Below are positions 8,378 to 16,992 of a DNA stretch of 17,404 nucleotides, one piece after another. The stretch's first letter is position 1, and each line of letters opens with the position of its first letter. This stretch comes from an uncultured Clostridia bacterium (GTDB lineage: Bacteria; Bacillota; Clostridia; Christensenellales; Borkfalkiaceae). The notes beneath the pieces were generated by a model that worked only from the letters and a program-made list of their open reading frames with translations, did no database searches and was not told the DNA's origin. A program made the position numbers and the translations under genes. Location: assembly GCA_934249265.1 (NCBI GenBank), contig CAKQKQ010000037.1, positions 1 to 17,404 on the forward strand, given 5' to 3'.

Positions 8378-8387
8378 GAGGAGTAAC

Positions 8388-9788
8388 ATGAAAAAAATTA
8401 TAGCAGTATTATTGACGTTAGTATTATCCCTTTCATTCAGTTTCGTCTTTACGGGCTGCGGAAAAAGCGGAGGGGGAAACGGCTCTCAAACTTATGAAGA
8501 GTTCGATCCCAACAAGCAATATCAAATCGACTTTTTAGGTTGGGGCGGTATCGCCGAGCAAAAAAACTTTCAAACGATGATTCAGCAGTTTATGCAAGAA
8601 TATAAAAACGTTAAAGTTTTTTACAACGCGATAAGCGACACCACGACTTATTCAAACAACCTCGTCAACAACGCCGACTCTTTGCCCGACGTGTTTTACG
8701 TACCCGATTGGGACTATATCAAATGGGCGGACTCGGGTAGGTTATTGAATTTAGCGCCTTATCTTTCCGAAGAGGAAAAAGACAAAATGTGGGATATGTC
8801 AATTGACATTTTCCGCTGGAATTCAAAGACGAAAACCGTAGGTCAAGGCGACGATATTTACGGTCTTCCCAAAGATTTAGGACCTTATACCATTGCTTAC
8901 AACAAAACGTTGATGAAACAGTTGATAGAGCAATACGACCTTGACGTTGAATTGCCGTCGGCGACTCAACCCATGACCTTTACGGAATTTAAGGAATATT
9001 TAAAGGCATTTAAAGGCTTGAAAGTGGACGAAACCAAACTCGTGCCCATCACTCACTATGAAGTAGGCGCGGCGGTTTACTCTAACAACGCAAATTTCTA
9101 TACCGACGACAGCGCGACCACAAGCGCGATAAACACCGACAACTTTATCGACGCAATTCAATTCGTTGCCGATTTGTCGCTTGAAGGACTCGCTTCCGAC
9201 TATGCTTCGGCGGGCAGTTCGAGTTCGCTTACAAAATTCGCGTCTCAACAATGCTTGTTCACTTGGATGGGTCCGTGGGATATGAGAACTTATTGGGAAA
9301 GTTTGTCCTTTGAATTCGACATCATGCCCGTACCCGTCGGCGACGCGGAAGGCTCGAAATCGACTTCGCTTATAGGCACGGTTGCTTATTCTGTAAGCGC
9401 GGCAAGCAAAAACAAAGCCGCTGCGGTGTTGCTTGCAAAATGGCTTGCAACGGGCGAAAAAGCCGCAACGATGAACTATCAATTGGGTCAAGCAATGCCC
9501 AACATTCAAAGCATGGCTACAAACGAGTGGCTCAACAACGTCGGTTTAGAGGGTGTAAAAACTTATCCCATGACTAAATCGGTATTTATCGACACCGTAA
9601 AAGGCACAGACACGATGACGGGAAAATCTCGTCCGTATTATTACACTTACGAAAAAACCGCATACGACGATTTAATGGATAAATTCAACGCGGTTTGGGC
9701 GGGTACTAAAACCGCAAGGGAAGTCGTGGAAAGTTATGCTTCCACATTCCAACAAAAATTGACCAGAATGCACAAAAATTTAGAATAA
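8388..9788 (+). CDS. ABC transporter carbohydrate-binding lipoprotein (family 1 extracellular solute-binding protein)
   Basis: 466 residues from the ATG at 8388, preceded by GAGGAG at 8378-8383. A typical lipoprotein signal peptide ends in FTGC (Cys24) and is followed by a Gly/Ser-rich linker. The mature sequence has the layout of sugar-binding proteins of the MalE/UgpB type: an early beta strand with IDFLGWGG, a helix with F-x-x-M-I-x-Q-F-M-Q-E-Y, the conserved LPDVFYVPDW, the hinge-region GLPKDLGPYTIAYNKTLM, and the lobe element FTWMGPWDM. It would capture imported oligosaccharides at the outer face of the membrane and hand them to the two permeases encoded next. It is the usual first gene of such a transporter operon; the specific sugar is not readable. 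Confidence 0.92.
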   Translation: MKKIIAVLLTLVLSLSFSFVFTGCGKSGGGNGSQTYEEFDPNKQYQIDFLGWGGIAEQKNFQTMIQQFMQEYKNVKVFYNAISDTTTYSNNLVNNADSLPDVFYVPDWDYIKWADSGRLLNLAPYLSEEEKDKMWDMSIDIFRWNSKTKTVGQGDDIYGLPKDLGPYTIAYNKTLMKQLIEQYDLDVELPSATQPMTFTEFKEYLKAFKGLKVDETKLVPITHYEVGAAVYSNNANFYTDDSATTSAINTDNFIDAIQFVADLSLEGLASDYASAGSSSSLTKFASQQCLFTWMGPWDMRTYWESLSFEFDIMPVPVGDAEGSKSTSLIGTVAYSVSAASKNKAAAVLLAKWLATGEKAATMNYQLGQAMPNIQSMATNEWLNNVGLEGVKTYPMTKSVFIDTVKGTDTMTGKSRPYYYTYEKTAYDDLMDKFNAVWAGTKTAREVVESYASTFQQKLTRMHKNLE

Positions 9789-9801
9789 TTCGGTAAAAAT
9801 C

Positions 9802-10716
9802 ATGCAAGAATTAAATTTGTTATATAAAAAGAAAAAACATAAAAAAGCGATTAAAGCCGAAGTTAAAGAAAGTTTATACGGGTATTTGTTCGTACTTATA
9901 CCCGTATTAGGTTTTCTTTTGTTTACCGCTTGGGCTTTGGGATATTCGATATTTATGTCGTTTACCGACTACAACGTAATTAAAGGCACGTTTAAATACG
10001 TCGGTTTTGAAAACTATATCGAAATTTTCCATGAAGAAGGCTTTTTAAATGCGGTGTCAAACACCGTTTTAATGCTTTTAAGCATACCCATAGGCGTGTT
10101 TATAGGACTTATTTTGGCGGTTTATTTAAAGAGGTTGGCGCACGGCAGAACGTTGCTTACCATACTTTATTATTTGCCCGCCGTCACCTCGACAATAGCC
10201 ATTTTGATAGTTTTTAAAGAAATTTTCAGAAGCGGCGAATCGGGTCTTATAAACGGACTTTTCGGGATAAAATTAAATTGGATATCAAACGACCCGTGGC
10301 TTATTAAAATAGCCATTATCGTAAAAAATATTTGGGCGGGAATAGGCGGCACGATGATTTTATATCTCGCGGGCTTAAACAATATTCCCGAGTCTTATTA
10401 TGAAGTTGCGCGCACGAGCGGCGCGTCTAAATGGCAACAATTTATCGACATTACCATGCCCATGACAAACAACACTTCGTTTTATTTAATCGTTACGGGC
10501 ATAATCGGCGGACTTCAAAGTTATGCCGACAGCGCGGTAATGGGTTCGGGTTATGCCGGCGCAAGGACGATAGTTTATTATATCTGGCGAAACGGCATAA
10601 ATCAGTCGAGATACGGTTTGGCGAGCGCGGCTTCGGTAATGCTGCTTATCGTTATTTTGATTATCACGATAATATTGTTTTCAAAGTCTAACGTTTTTAA
10701 GGATGTGAAAGAATGA
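9802..10716 (+). CDS. Carbohydrate ABC transporter permease, MalF/UgpA type
   Basis: 304 residues with about six membrane segments (near residues 27-52, 84-108, 117-138, 168-190, 226-245 and 276-294). A cytoplasmic EAA loop at about 197-221 (ESYYEVARTSGASKWQQF, then IP-like TMP) contacts the ATPase. The long N-terminal lysine-rich tail (YKKKKHKK) is cytoplasmic. The gene starts 13 bases after the solute-binding protein stop and no clear ribosome binding site precedes the ATG, so translation may depend on coupling. Its last four bases overlap the start of the second permease. It forms half of the channel for the imported sugar. Confidence 0.93.
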   Translation: MQELNLLYKKKKHKKAIKAEVKESLYGYLFVLIPVLGFLLFTAWALGYSIFMSFTDYNVIKGTFKYVGFENYIEIFHEEGFLNAVSNTVLMLLSIPIGVFIGLILAVYLKRLAHGRTLLTILYYLPAVTSTIAILIVFKEIFRSGESGLINGLFGIKLNWISNDPWLIKIAIIVKNIWAGIGGTMILYLAGLNNIPESYYEVARTSGASKWQQFIDITMPMTNNTSFYLIVTGIIGGLQSYADSAVMGSGYAGARTIVYYIWRNGINQSRYGLASAASVMLLIVILIITIILFSKSNVFKDVKE

Positions 10717-11630
10717 CCTATAAAGAAGAGAGAAACGTCGTCAATTATAAAAGAAAAACCATATTAAACAAAACGTTGTTTATAGTTGCCTCTATAATCG
10801 TGGGCATATCGGCGTTCGTGATGATTTTCCCTTACGTTTATATGGTTGTTTCCGCATTGAAATCGCAAAAGGAAATATTAAGTTCGTCTTCCGTTTTAAA
10901 AAATTTCTTCCCCAAAAACCCCAATTGGAAAGTTTTTAAAGAAATTTTTACGGGCAACGAAAGATACACCGTAAAACAATTCAATTTCCTCGACAGCGTA
11001 AAAAACACGATGATAATAGAAATTTTAGTCGTACCCATAGGCACGTTTGTTTCAGCCCTCGCCGCTTTTGCGTTTGCAAAAATGCACTTTAAGGGCAAAA
11101 ACGTGATTTTAATGGTTTTGCTTGTGTCGATGATGATTCCGTTTGCAACGGTTATGCTTCCGCAATACCGTATGTGGAGAGAACTTCAACTCATCAACAC
11201 GCTTTGGCCGCTTATTATCCCCGGGTTTTTCGGCAATATGGGCATGATGTTGTTTTTGATTACTACGATAAAATCAAACGTGCCCAATTCGCTTATTGAA
11301 GAAAGCCGAGTCGAGGGCGTGGGGTGGTTCGGCATATTTTTCAAAGTCGTTTTACCGCTTATAAAACCCGCGATTATCGCGCAAATGCTTTTCTGGTTCG
11401 TGGGTATATGGAACGACTTTTTCGGACCGAGCATTTACCTTACCGACCCCGAAATAAAAACCGTTCAAGTGCTTATAATGAGTTTAAATTCGACTGCCGG
11501 CGCAGAACTCGGCGATTTGCCGTTCGTAATGGCTGCGGCGTTTATTTCGTCGTTGCCCATTATATTGCTGTTTATTCTCATGAACAAGGCGTTTGTACAA
11601 ACCAACGCCACGTCGGGAATTAAGGGGTGA
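10713..11630 (+). CDS. Carbohydrate ABC transporter permease, MalG/UgpE type
   Basis: 305 residues. The start overlaps the previous stop as ATGA (10713-10716), and AAGGA (10699-10703) lies 9 bases upstream. The N-terminal membrane anchor is followed by FPYVYMVVSALKSQKEI, which is diagnostic of the MalG-side permeases. The EAA loop at about 194-216 reads IEESRVEGVGWFGIFFKVVLP, with E-G-V-G in place of the common D-G-A. It forms the second half of the membrane channel with the upstream permease. The stop is followed after 4 bases by a small membrane-protein gene before the ATPase, an unusual arrangement. Confidence 0.93.
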   Translation: MTYKEERNVVNYKRKTILNKTLFIVASIIVGISAFVMIFPYVYMVVSALKSQKEILSSSSVLKNFFPKNPNWKVFKEIFTGNERYTVKQFNFLDSVKNTMIIEILVVPIGTFVSALAAFAFAKMHFKGKNVILMVLLVSMMIPFATVMLPQYRMWRELQLINTLWPLIIPGFFGNMGMMLFLITTIKSNVPNSLIEESRVEGVGWFGIFFKVVLPLIKPAIIAQMLFWFVGIWNDFFGPSIYLTDPEIKTVQVLIMSLNSTAGAELGDLPFVMAAAFISSLPIILLFILMNKAFVQTNATSGIKG

Positions 11631-11634
11631 TATC

Positions 11635-11823
11635 ATGAAGAAAAATAGAATTATCGCGGCAATTTGGATGTCGCTTATCGCGATTATTATCATCGCTATG
11701 GTAAGTTATATTATTTACGCAGATAAAAATAATCCGTATTTCGGCACTAAAACCGAGCAATCGATGACAAACGTCGTCGCGTTTACACAAAACCAATCAG
11801 AGGTATCGCATGAAGTTTTTTAA
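11635..11823 (+). CDS. Small single-TM protein inside the ABC transporter operon; unknown function
   Basis: 62 residues from the ATG at 11635, chosen because AAGGGG (11622-11627) sits 7 bases upstream. A short basic N-terminus (MKKNR) is followed by one strongly hydrophobic helix (about 6-28) and a polar tail of about 34 residues with no cysteine. By the positive-inside rule the tail would face outside. No lipobox or known motif was seen. It is squeezed between the second permease (4-base gap) and the ATPase gene (14-base overlap), and the ribosome binding site of the ATPase lies inside it. Good ribosome binding site, membrane segment and tight packing support a real gene. It could be an accessory or assembly subunit of the transporter, or merely keep translation coupled. 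Confidence 0.68.
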   Translation: MKKNRIIAAIWMSLIAIIIIAMVSYIIYADKNNPYFGTKTEQSMTNVVAFTQNQSEVSHEVF

Positions 11824-13318
11824 CAAAAAAGATAATCAAATAAACAAATTGCGCCAAGAATATTATAAAAAAGTCGTGGCAAATCAAGCCGAACGAGAAA
11901 AAATTAATCATCTTCCAAATCACGAGGGCGCGTTCGTGTGTTTAAACAACGTTCAAAAAATTTATCCCAACGGATATTACAGCGTGGTTGATTTTAATTT
12001 GGACATCAAAAAGGGCGAGTTCGTCGTTTTAGTCGGTCCTTCGGGTTGCGGCAAAACCACCACTTTAAGAATGATTTGCGGACTTGAAAGCATTACCGCC
12101 GGCGCGCTTTACATAGACGGTACTTATTCAAACGATTTAGAGCCGAAAGACCGCGGAATAAGCATGGTTTTCCAAAACTACGCGCTTTTCCCGCACTTGA
12201 CCGTTTACGACAATTTGGCTTACGGCTTAAAGGTGAAAAAGGTAGTCGCACCCGTTTTGGATAAAGAGGGTAATCAAGTAATCGGCATCGACGAAAGGGC
12301 GATTAAAGAACTTGTAAAAGAGAAAAATTGGTATTTAAAACACGACCCGTCCGACGCCGAGAGTATTGCCGCGATCGACCACGATATTTCGGAATATCAA
12401 CAGCACGAAATACCTTTGTTTGCAAGTAGAAAACTCACCAAAAAGGAAATAGACGAAAAAATCAGCCGCGCGGCAAAAATACTTAATCTCGAACAGTTGT
12501 TGCAGAGAAAACCCGCTCAACTTTCGGGCGGACAATGCCAAAGGGTCGCGCTCGGCAGAGTGCTTGTAAGCGACGCAAAGTTGTTGCTTATGGACGAGCC
12601 TCTTTCCAATTTGGACGCAAAATTAAGGGTGAGTATGCGCAGCGAAATAATTAATCTTCACAAGACGCTCAACGCAACCACGGTTTACGTAACGCACGAC
12701 CAAGTCGAAGCAATGACCATGGCTGACAGAATAGTCATTATGGATAGGGCGCACGTAAAGCAAGTAGGCACGCCCGCCGAAGTTTACGAAAACCCCAATT
12801 GTTTGTTCGTCGCGGGCTTTATAGGCTCTCCGTCGATGAACATTTGCGACGTGACATATCGTGACGGCGGCATATACACAAACGACGTAATGATTAAGCA
12901 GTTTAATTCGCTTGAAGAAACTCTTAAAAGTTTTTACGGAAACATGCTTGAAAAAGAGACCGAGAGGCGATATAATTTAGACAAATCGTTTACGGGCGAA
13001 CTTTTGCAAGACGAAATAAGGCTTGCGGACGAAAAAATCGACAAGTTGAATGAGGTTGTAAAAACGGGCAATTATCCGCTTAAATTCGGCATAAGACCCG
13101 AAAGAATTGCGGTTAAAAACGACGGCTCGCTCGAGGGCGAAATTTTAAATTACGAATTGCTCGGCGAAAGATATCACGTCAACATAAAAATCGGAGACGC
13201 AAAATTTTTGATAAATTTGCCCAACGATTACGTTTTTAACGTAGGAGATAAAATTAAAGTCGAATTCGTAAAGGACTGTTTCTTATTCGATTCGATTTCC
13301 GGGGATAGGATAATATAA
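11810..13318 (+). CDS. Sugar ABC transporter ATPase with large insertions (MsmK/UgpC-like)
   Basis: 502 residues against about 360-380 usual. Walker A is GPSGCGKTT (76-84), the Q-loop Gln122, the signature LSGGQ (238-242, followed by CQRVALGR), Walker B LLLMDEP (258-264), the D-loop SNLDA, and the switch His296 in VTHDQVEAMTMADR, so all ATPase residues are present. Three additions stand out: an N-terminal extension of about 40 residues, an insertion of about 65 residues (about 145-209) between the Q-loop region and the signature helix, and an acidic/basic helical stretch (about 355-410) within the C-terminal regulatory part, before the TOBE-like end that contains FGIRPERI. AGAGG (11799-11803) serves as ribosome binding site. 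It would power both permeases; whether the insertions regulate it is open. Confidence 0.92.
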   Translation: MKFFNKKDNQINKLRQEYYKKVVANQAEREKINHLPNHEGAFVCLNNVQKIYPNGYYSVVDFNLDIKKGEFVVLVGPSGCGKTTTLRMICGLESITAGALYIDGTYSNDLEPKDRGISMVFQNYALFPHLTVYDNLAYGLKVKKVVAPVLDKEGNQVIGIDERAIKELVKEKNWYLKHDPSDAESIAAIDHDISEYQQHEIPLFASRKLTKKEIDEKISRAAKILNLEQLLQRKPAQLSGGQCQRVALGRVLVSDAKLLLMDEPLSNLDAKLRVSMRSEIINLHKTLNATTVYVTHDQVEAMTMADRIVIMDRAHVKQVGTPAEVYENPNCLFVAGFIGSPSMNICDVTYRDGGIYTNDVMIKQFNSLEETLKSFYGNMLEKETERRYNLDKSFTGELLQDEIRLADEKIDKLNEVVKTGNYPLKFGIRPERIAVKNDGSLEGEILNYELLGERYHVNIKIGDAKFLINLPNDYVFNVGDKIKVEFVKDCFLFDSISGDRII

Positions 13319-16063
13319 ATGGACATAAAAAATCTTTATAAAATACCGACGACGTCCGTAGGCGCATTGCCGATGTGCAATTATTACGACGTTTTAAACG
13401 GTTATAAACAAGTTTTGACAAATTGGAATTGCGTTTATTTCGACGAGTTCGATTTCGATAAGGCGTTAAAGGTAAACTGCGCGCAAAAAACGCAAATTCC
13501 TTACATAGCGGAACTACATGGCAACGGCAACCCCGTTTACACCAACGACAGATATTTGTTTCCTTATTTGCCGCCGCACATTTTGATAAAAACTCCCGCG
13601 CTCGTGTTTACGCGCGAAGAGGAAATAATTAAAGACGGCAACGATTATATCTTGCAAATAGAAGGAATAGACAACTGTTATTATTTGTTCGTAAACGGAG
13701 AGTTCGTCGGTTTTTCCAATATTTCGCACGCGGTAAAACAATTTAATATCACCGATAAACTTGTTGACGGCAAAAACGAAATTCGTTTAACGGTGTTGAA
13801 ATTCAGCCCTTCGTCATATCTTGAAGACCAAGACAAAATACGTTTGTTCGGCATACACAGACCTATTTATTTAGTCAAAAGACCTAAAGACAGGGTGGGC
13901 GCGTTTAAAGTAAAAACCGACGTTGACTGCAATAAAGGCATAGTCACCGTCGAGGTTGACAAAGCGGCCGATTTGATTTTGTCGGGCTTTGGTTACGAGC
14001 AAAAATGCGTGGGCAAAACCGCGCGTTTTGTCGTGGACGACGCACGCCTTTGGAATGCCGAGCAGCCTAATTTGTATCAACTTTTCATAAAGTACAACGG
14101 CGAAACGATTTGTCAGCAAGTAGGCATTAGAAAAATAGAAATTGTCGGCAACAAACTTTTGTTAAACGGCAAAATTATAAAAATGCGCGGCGTAAACCGC
14201 CATTCTTCCACTTTAAACGGCTATGCGGAATCTTTGGAAATTATGGAAAAAGATTTCGAGTTGTTTAAAAAACTCAATATAAACGCCGTCAGAACGTCGC
14301 ATTATCCCGCCGACGCAAGGTTTTACGATTTGTGCGATAAGTACGGCATTTATCTCATAAGCGAAACCGATTTGGAAACGCACGGCGTAGTGCGCCAAGA
14401 CGGAAGATACGACATGCAAAATTGGCACGAAATTTTATCTTCGCCCGATTTTTACGACCAAATTATCGAAAGAGAACTTTCCAACGTGTTGACGAACGGC
14501 AACCACCCGTCCGTTATAATGTGGTCGCTCGGCAACGAGTCGGGTTTTTGCGATAAAGTAATCGATTACGCCAAAATAATAAAAGAACACGACGACAGAC
14601 CTTTGCATTACGAGGGTGCGTACAGAAACGTCGACGGGAAGGGATTTTTTAAAGAAGACGTTTTGGACGTGTACTCGCGTATGTACGCGCCGATAGAGTA
14701 TTGCGACGAAGAAGTGCCAAAAATGGACAAACCGTTCGTGATGTGCGAATACGCACACGCAATGGGTACTTCGTGCGGCGAAACAGCCGATTATATGCGG
14801 TCGTTTTACGCCTATGACAATTTTGCGGGCGCGTTCGTTTGGGAGTGGACAAACCATTACGTGGTAAAGGACGGAATAGAATGTTACGGCGGAGATTTCG
14901 GCGAAGAATTTTCCGACGGGGCGTTTTGTTGCGACGGACTTGTCAACGAAGACAGAACTTTGACCCCTCAAGCGTATGAAATTAAAGAGTGTTATTCCCC
15001 CGTGGAATATTCGGTTGACGGCGGGTACGTTTACATAAAAAATCGTTACGACTTTATAAATCTCAATGAATTTGAAGTGCAAATAGACACGCTTGTAAAC
15101 GGCAAAAAGGTGAGCGAGCAAATTATGAAAATCGACCTTTTGCCCAAGCAAACGCAAAAACTTGTAAAACTGCCGACAAAGGATAAAAATTTCAATTCTT
15201 ATAATATCAAACTTAAAAACGGAGATTTTATCATAAGCGAAAAGAGCATTGTGGTAAAACCCGACGAGTTTGAAATTGCGGCTTTACCGACAAAAATCGA
15301 CGCAAATATAAACGGCGGCTTGATTAAAGGGCTTACGTTAAACGGCAAACGCTTGTTAAACGATATGCAGTTTATTTTGACTCGTCCTTACGTTTCAAAC
15401 GACATAAAAACCCGAGATTATTACGATTTTATCAGAATTAAAAACGCTGAATTTTACGCCGTTGACGAAAAGCAAGGCAAAGACGAATTGACGGTAGAAG
15501 GCTATTTGGCGGTGGCGGCGTTAAAGCCGTTTTACAAGGTGAAAATCACTTATAAAACCGAGCAAGACAAAATCAAACTCAACATAGCCGCCGAAAAAAT
15601 GATGGATTTTGAAGGTCCGCTTAGATTCGGACTTAAATTCAAACTCCCCGACGGATATAAATCGATATCTTATTTAGGTCTTAAAGGCGAAAGTTATTGC
15701 GACAGAAAAGAGGGTAATCCTTTCGGTTATTACACGGTAAGCGTACAAGATAATTACAGAAATATCGTTCCGCAAGCCGCAAACGACAAATTCGGTACGC
15801 AATATTTGGTTTTAGACGACGACGGTTTGTGTATAAAAGCGGATAGTACCGACGGATTTAGTTTCTCTTACGACTGTTTCGATATGGGCGATTATAAAAA
15901 GCACAGAAACGAAATGAAAGAAACGCCTTGCAGATATTTATTCGTCGATTATAAAATGAGCGGCGTAGGCACGCAAGCGTGCGGTCCTGTTTTAAACTCG
16001 AAATACAAAATCTGCGAAAACAAAATTAATTTCGGTTTAGAGTTTTTTAAAGCGAAACAATAA
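13319..16063 (+). CDS. Cytoplasmic LacZ-type GH2 beta-galactosidase
   Basis: 914 residues with no signal peptide. Order: N-terminal sugar-binding jelly roll (about 40-190, with FVNGEFVGFS), immunoglobulin-like domain (about 190-275), TIM barrel (about 280-560) and a C-terminal Bgal_small-like domain (about 660-910). The acid/base is Glu407 in MWSLGNESG and the nucleophile Glu477 in MCEYAHAMG; RGVNRHSS and VRTSHYP (near 290 and 324) are typical GH2 signatures. In the C-terminal domain the usual GRGPxENYxDR motif reads GLKGESYCDR, and the following P-Q motif also departs from the common form, so the acceptor side of the pocket may differ from classical LacZ. The ATG follows the ATPase stop with no gap and only a poor ribosome binding site, suggesting translational coupling. 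It probably removes terminal galactose from imported oligosaccharides; other GH2 activities are less likely. Confidence 0.9.
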   Translation: MDIKNLYKIPTTSVGALPMCNYYDVLNGYKQVLTNWNCVYFDEFDFDKALKVNCAQKTQIPYIAELHGNGNPVYTNDRYLFPYLPPHILIKTPALVFTREEEIIKDGNDYILQIEGIDNCYYLFVNGEFVGFSNISHAVKQFNITDKLVDGKNEIRLTVLKFSPSSYLEDQDKIRLFGIHRPIYLVKRPKDRVGAFKVKTDVDCNKGIVTVEVDKAADLILSGFGYEQKCVGKTARFVVDDARLWNAEQPNLYQLFIKYNGETICQQVGIRKIEIVGNKLLLNGKIIKMRGVNRHSSTLNGYAESLEIMEKDFELFKKLNINAVRTSHYPADARFYDLCDKYGIYLISETDLETHGVVRQDGRYDMQNWHEILSSPDFYDQIIERELSNVLTNGNHPSVIMWSLGNESGFCDKVIDYAKIIKEHDDRPLHYEGAYRNVDGKGFFKEDVLDVYSRMYAPIEYCDEEVPKMDKPFVMCEYAHAMGTSCGETADYMRSFYAYDNFAGAFVWEWTNHYVVKDGIECYGGDFGEEFSDGAFCCDGLVNEDRTLTPQAYEIKECYSPVEYSVDGGYVYIKNRYDFINLNEFEVQIDTLVNGKKVSEQIMKIDLLPKQTQKLVKLPTKDKNFNSYNIKLKNGDFIISEKSIVVKPDEFEIAALPTKIDANINGGLIKGLTLNGKRLLNDMQFILTRPYVSNDIKTRDYYDFIRIKNAEFYAVDEKQGKDELTVEGYLAVAALKPFYKVKITYKTEQDKIKLNIAAEKMMDFEGPLRFGLKFKLPDGYKSISYLGLKGESYCDRKEGNPFGYYTVSVQDNYRNIVPQAANDKFGTQYLVLDDDGLCIKADSTDGFSFSYDCFDMGDYKKHRNEMKETPCRYLFVDYKMSGVGTQACGPVLNSKYKICENKINFGLEFFKAKQ

Positions 16064-16078
16064 AAAACAAAAATAAAT

Positions 16079-16136
16079 TAAGCGACGCAAGGTCTTTTTA
16101 TAAATATTTTGTCGTCGCTTAAATTTTAAATTTTTT
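16079..16136 (+). terminator. Rho-independent terminator after the GH2 gene
   Basis: TAAGCGACG (16079-16087) pairs perfectly with CGTCGCTTA (16113-16121), and CAA/TTG may extend the stem past a bulged T. The loop is long (up to 25 bases). A T-rich tail with interrupting A follows to 16136. It lies 16 bases after the GH2 stop and before the separate activase unit. Confidence 0.7.
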
Positions 16137-16251
16137 AACGGCTTTTGGCGTTTTTTGTGGTTTATTGTGTGGAGTTTGAATGATTTTTGCTTGTTTTTTT
16201 GCCGGCGTTAAAGTAAACTCGGCGGTAAAATCGACGCAAATTTAATTTACA

Positions 16252-16267
16252 AAGGAGTATAGTCCTT
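16252..16267 (+). promoter_or_regulatory. Ribosome binding site inside a small hairpin, far from the activase start
   Basis: AAGGAG (16252-16257) is the only good ribosome binding site before the activase gene, but it ends 17 bases before the ATG at 16275, whereas other genes here use 4-9. AAGGA (16252-16256) can pair with TCCTT (16263-16267) around the loop GTATAG. An in-frame TAG at 16260-16262 excludes an earlier start. The hairpin could hide the site or alter its effective spacing. Confidence 0.4.
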
Positions 16268-16274
16268 AACAACT

Positions 16275-16979
16275 ATGAAGATTTTTCAAAAGGGTTTTAA
16301 TTACGCGCAAGACGGACCGGGGAATAGGCTTGTTTATCACGTAGAAGGGTGCAATATGCGCTGTTTGTGGTGCTCTAATCCCGAGGGAATGACCGTCAAA
16401 AACGAAGATAAAAATATTACTGCCGAAGACATATTAAAAGAAGCGTTGAGTTGCAGAAAAATGTTTTTCGGCGGTGGCGGCGTTACTTTTACGGGCGGCG
16501 AGGCTACGCTCGATTATCGGGGACTAAAAGCCGCGCTTATCGCTCTTAAACAAAACGGAATACACACCGCTATAGAGACTAACGGCACTTCGCCGCACCT
16601 TGTAGAGTTGTTGCCGTATATCGACTATTTAATTATGGATTTCAAGCATTACGACGACGAAACGCTTGAAAAATATACGGGAGTAAACACAAAGCAAATA
16701 AAGGCAAATTACGAGGCGATTTGCAAAAGCGGTCGGCAGTATCACGTGAGAATACCGCTTATAAATCATTTCAACAGCCAAAATCCACAAAAATTTGCCG
16801 AGTATTTTTCTTCTTTTCCCACGGACAACGTTGTATTCGAGTTTTTAAAGTATCACGAATACGGTAAAGCGAAATGGACGCAAGAATATAAAATCGTCGA
16901 CGGTTTCGTGAGCGACGAAATTGTAAAAAACTTTTATAATACTTTTAAAGAATACGGGTTAAAATGCGTGACTACGTAA
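16275..16979 (+). CDS. Glycyl-radical-enzyme activase, short radical-SAM form without ferredoxin domain
   Basis: 234 residues. The N-terminal DGPGNRLVYHVEGC leads into the radical-SAM cluster motif CX3CX2C (Cys26, Cys30, Cys33) in CNMRCLWCSNPEG. The glycine-rich SAM motif is TFTGGEAT (71-78, commonly S-G-G-E-P), followed by ETNG (101-104), MDFKH (121-125) and RIPLI (159-163). The 'WCSNPE' signature is typical of activases of dehydratase and decarboxylase type glycyl-radical enzymes, which usually carry an inserted two-cluster ferredoxin domain and have about 300 residues. Here the sequence passes straight from Cys33 to the SAM motif with only one further cysteine, so that domain is absent, as in pyruvate formate-lyase activase. 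It would cut SAM and place a radical on the glycine of the enzyme encoded 13 bases downstream. Confidence 0.92.
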   Translation: MKIFQKGFNYAQDGPGNRLVYHVEGCNMRCLWCSNPEGMTVKNEDKNITAEDILKEALSCRKMFFGGGGVTFTGGEATLDYRGLKAALIALKQNGIHTAIETNGTSPHLVELLPYIDYLIMDFKHYDDETLEKYTGVNTKQIKANYEAICKSGRQYHVRIPLINHFNSQNPQKFAEYFSSFPTDNVVFEFLKYHEYGKAKWTQEYKIVDGFVSDEIVKNFYNTFKEYGLKCVTT

Positions 16980-16992
16980 AAGGACGGGATAT

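Noticed and set aside
8376..8387. Earlier TTG start for the solute-binding protein
   Set aside because: It falls within the T-run and overlaps the ribosome binding site used by the ATG at 8388.
9000..9509. Minus-strand open frame of 169 codons opposite the solute-binding protein
   Set aside because: Antisense shadow of a conserved gene; composition is rich in Arg, Cys and Phe with no domain or ribosome binding site of note.
11593..11634. Earlier ATG for the small membrane protein inside the permease gene
   Set aside because: It would add 14 residues read from the permease coding region; the ATG at 11635 has AAGGGG at correct spacing directly before the membrane helix.
14435..15157. Minus-strand open frame of 240 codons opposite the GH2 gene
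   Set aside because: It lies fully antisense to the catalytic part of a clear GH2 gene, encodes no recognisable domain, and long antisense frames are expected from the codon bias of this genome.
16201..16223. GCCG/CGGC dyad upstream of the activase as an operator
   Set aside because: The arms are only 4 bases and the interior is not symmetric; this is expected by chance.
16137..16250. Promoter for the activase unit
   Set aside because: A promoter is expected here, but I found no convincing -35/-10 pair; the best match (TTGCTT with AAAGTA) has a poor -10.
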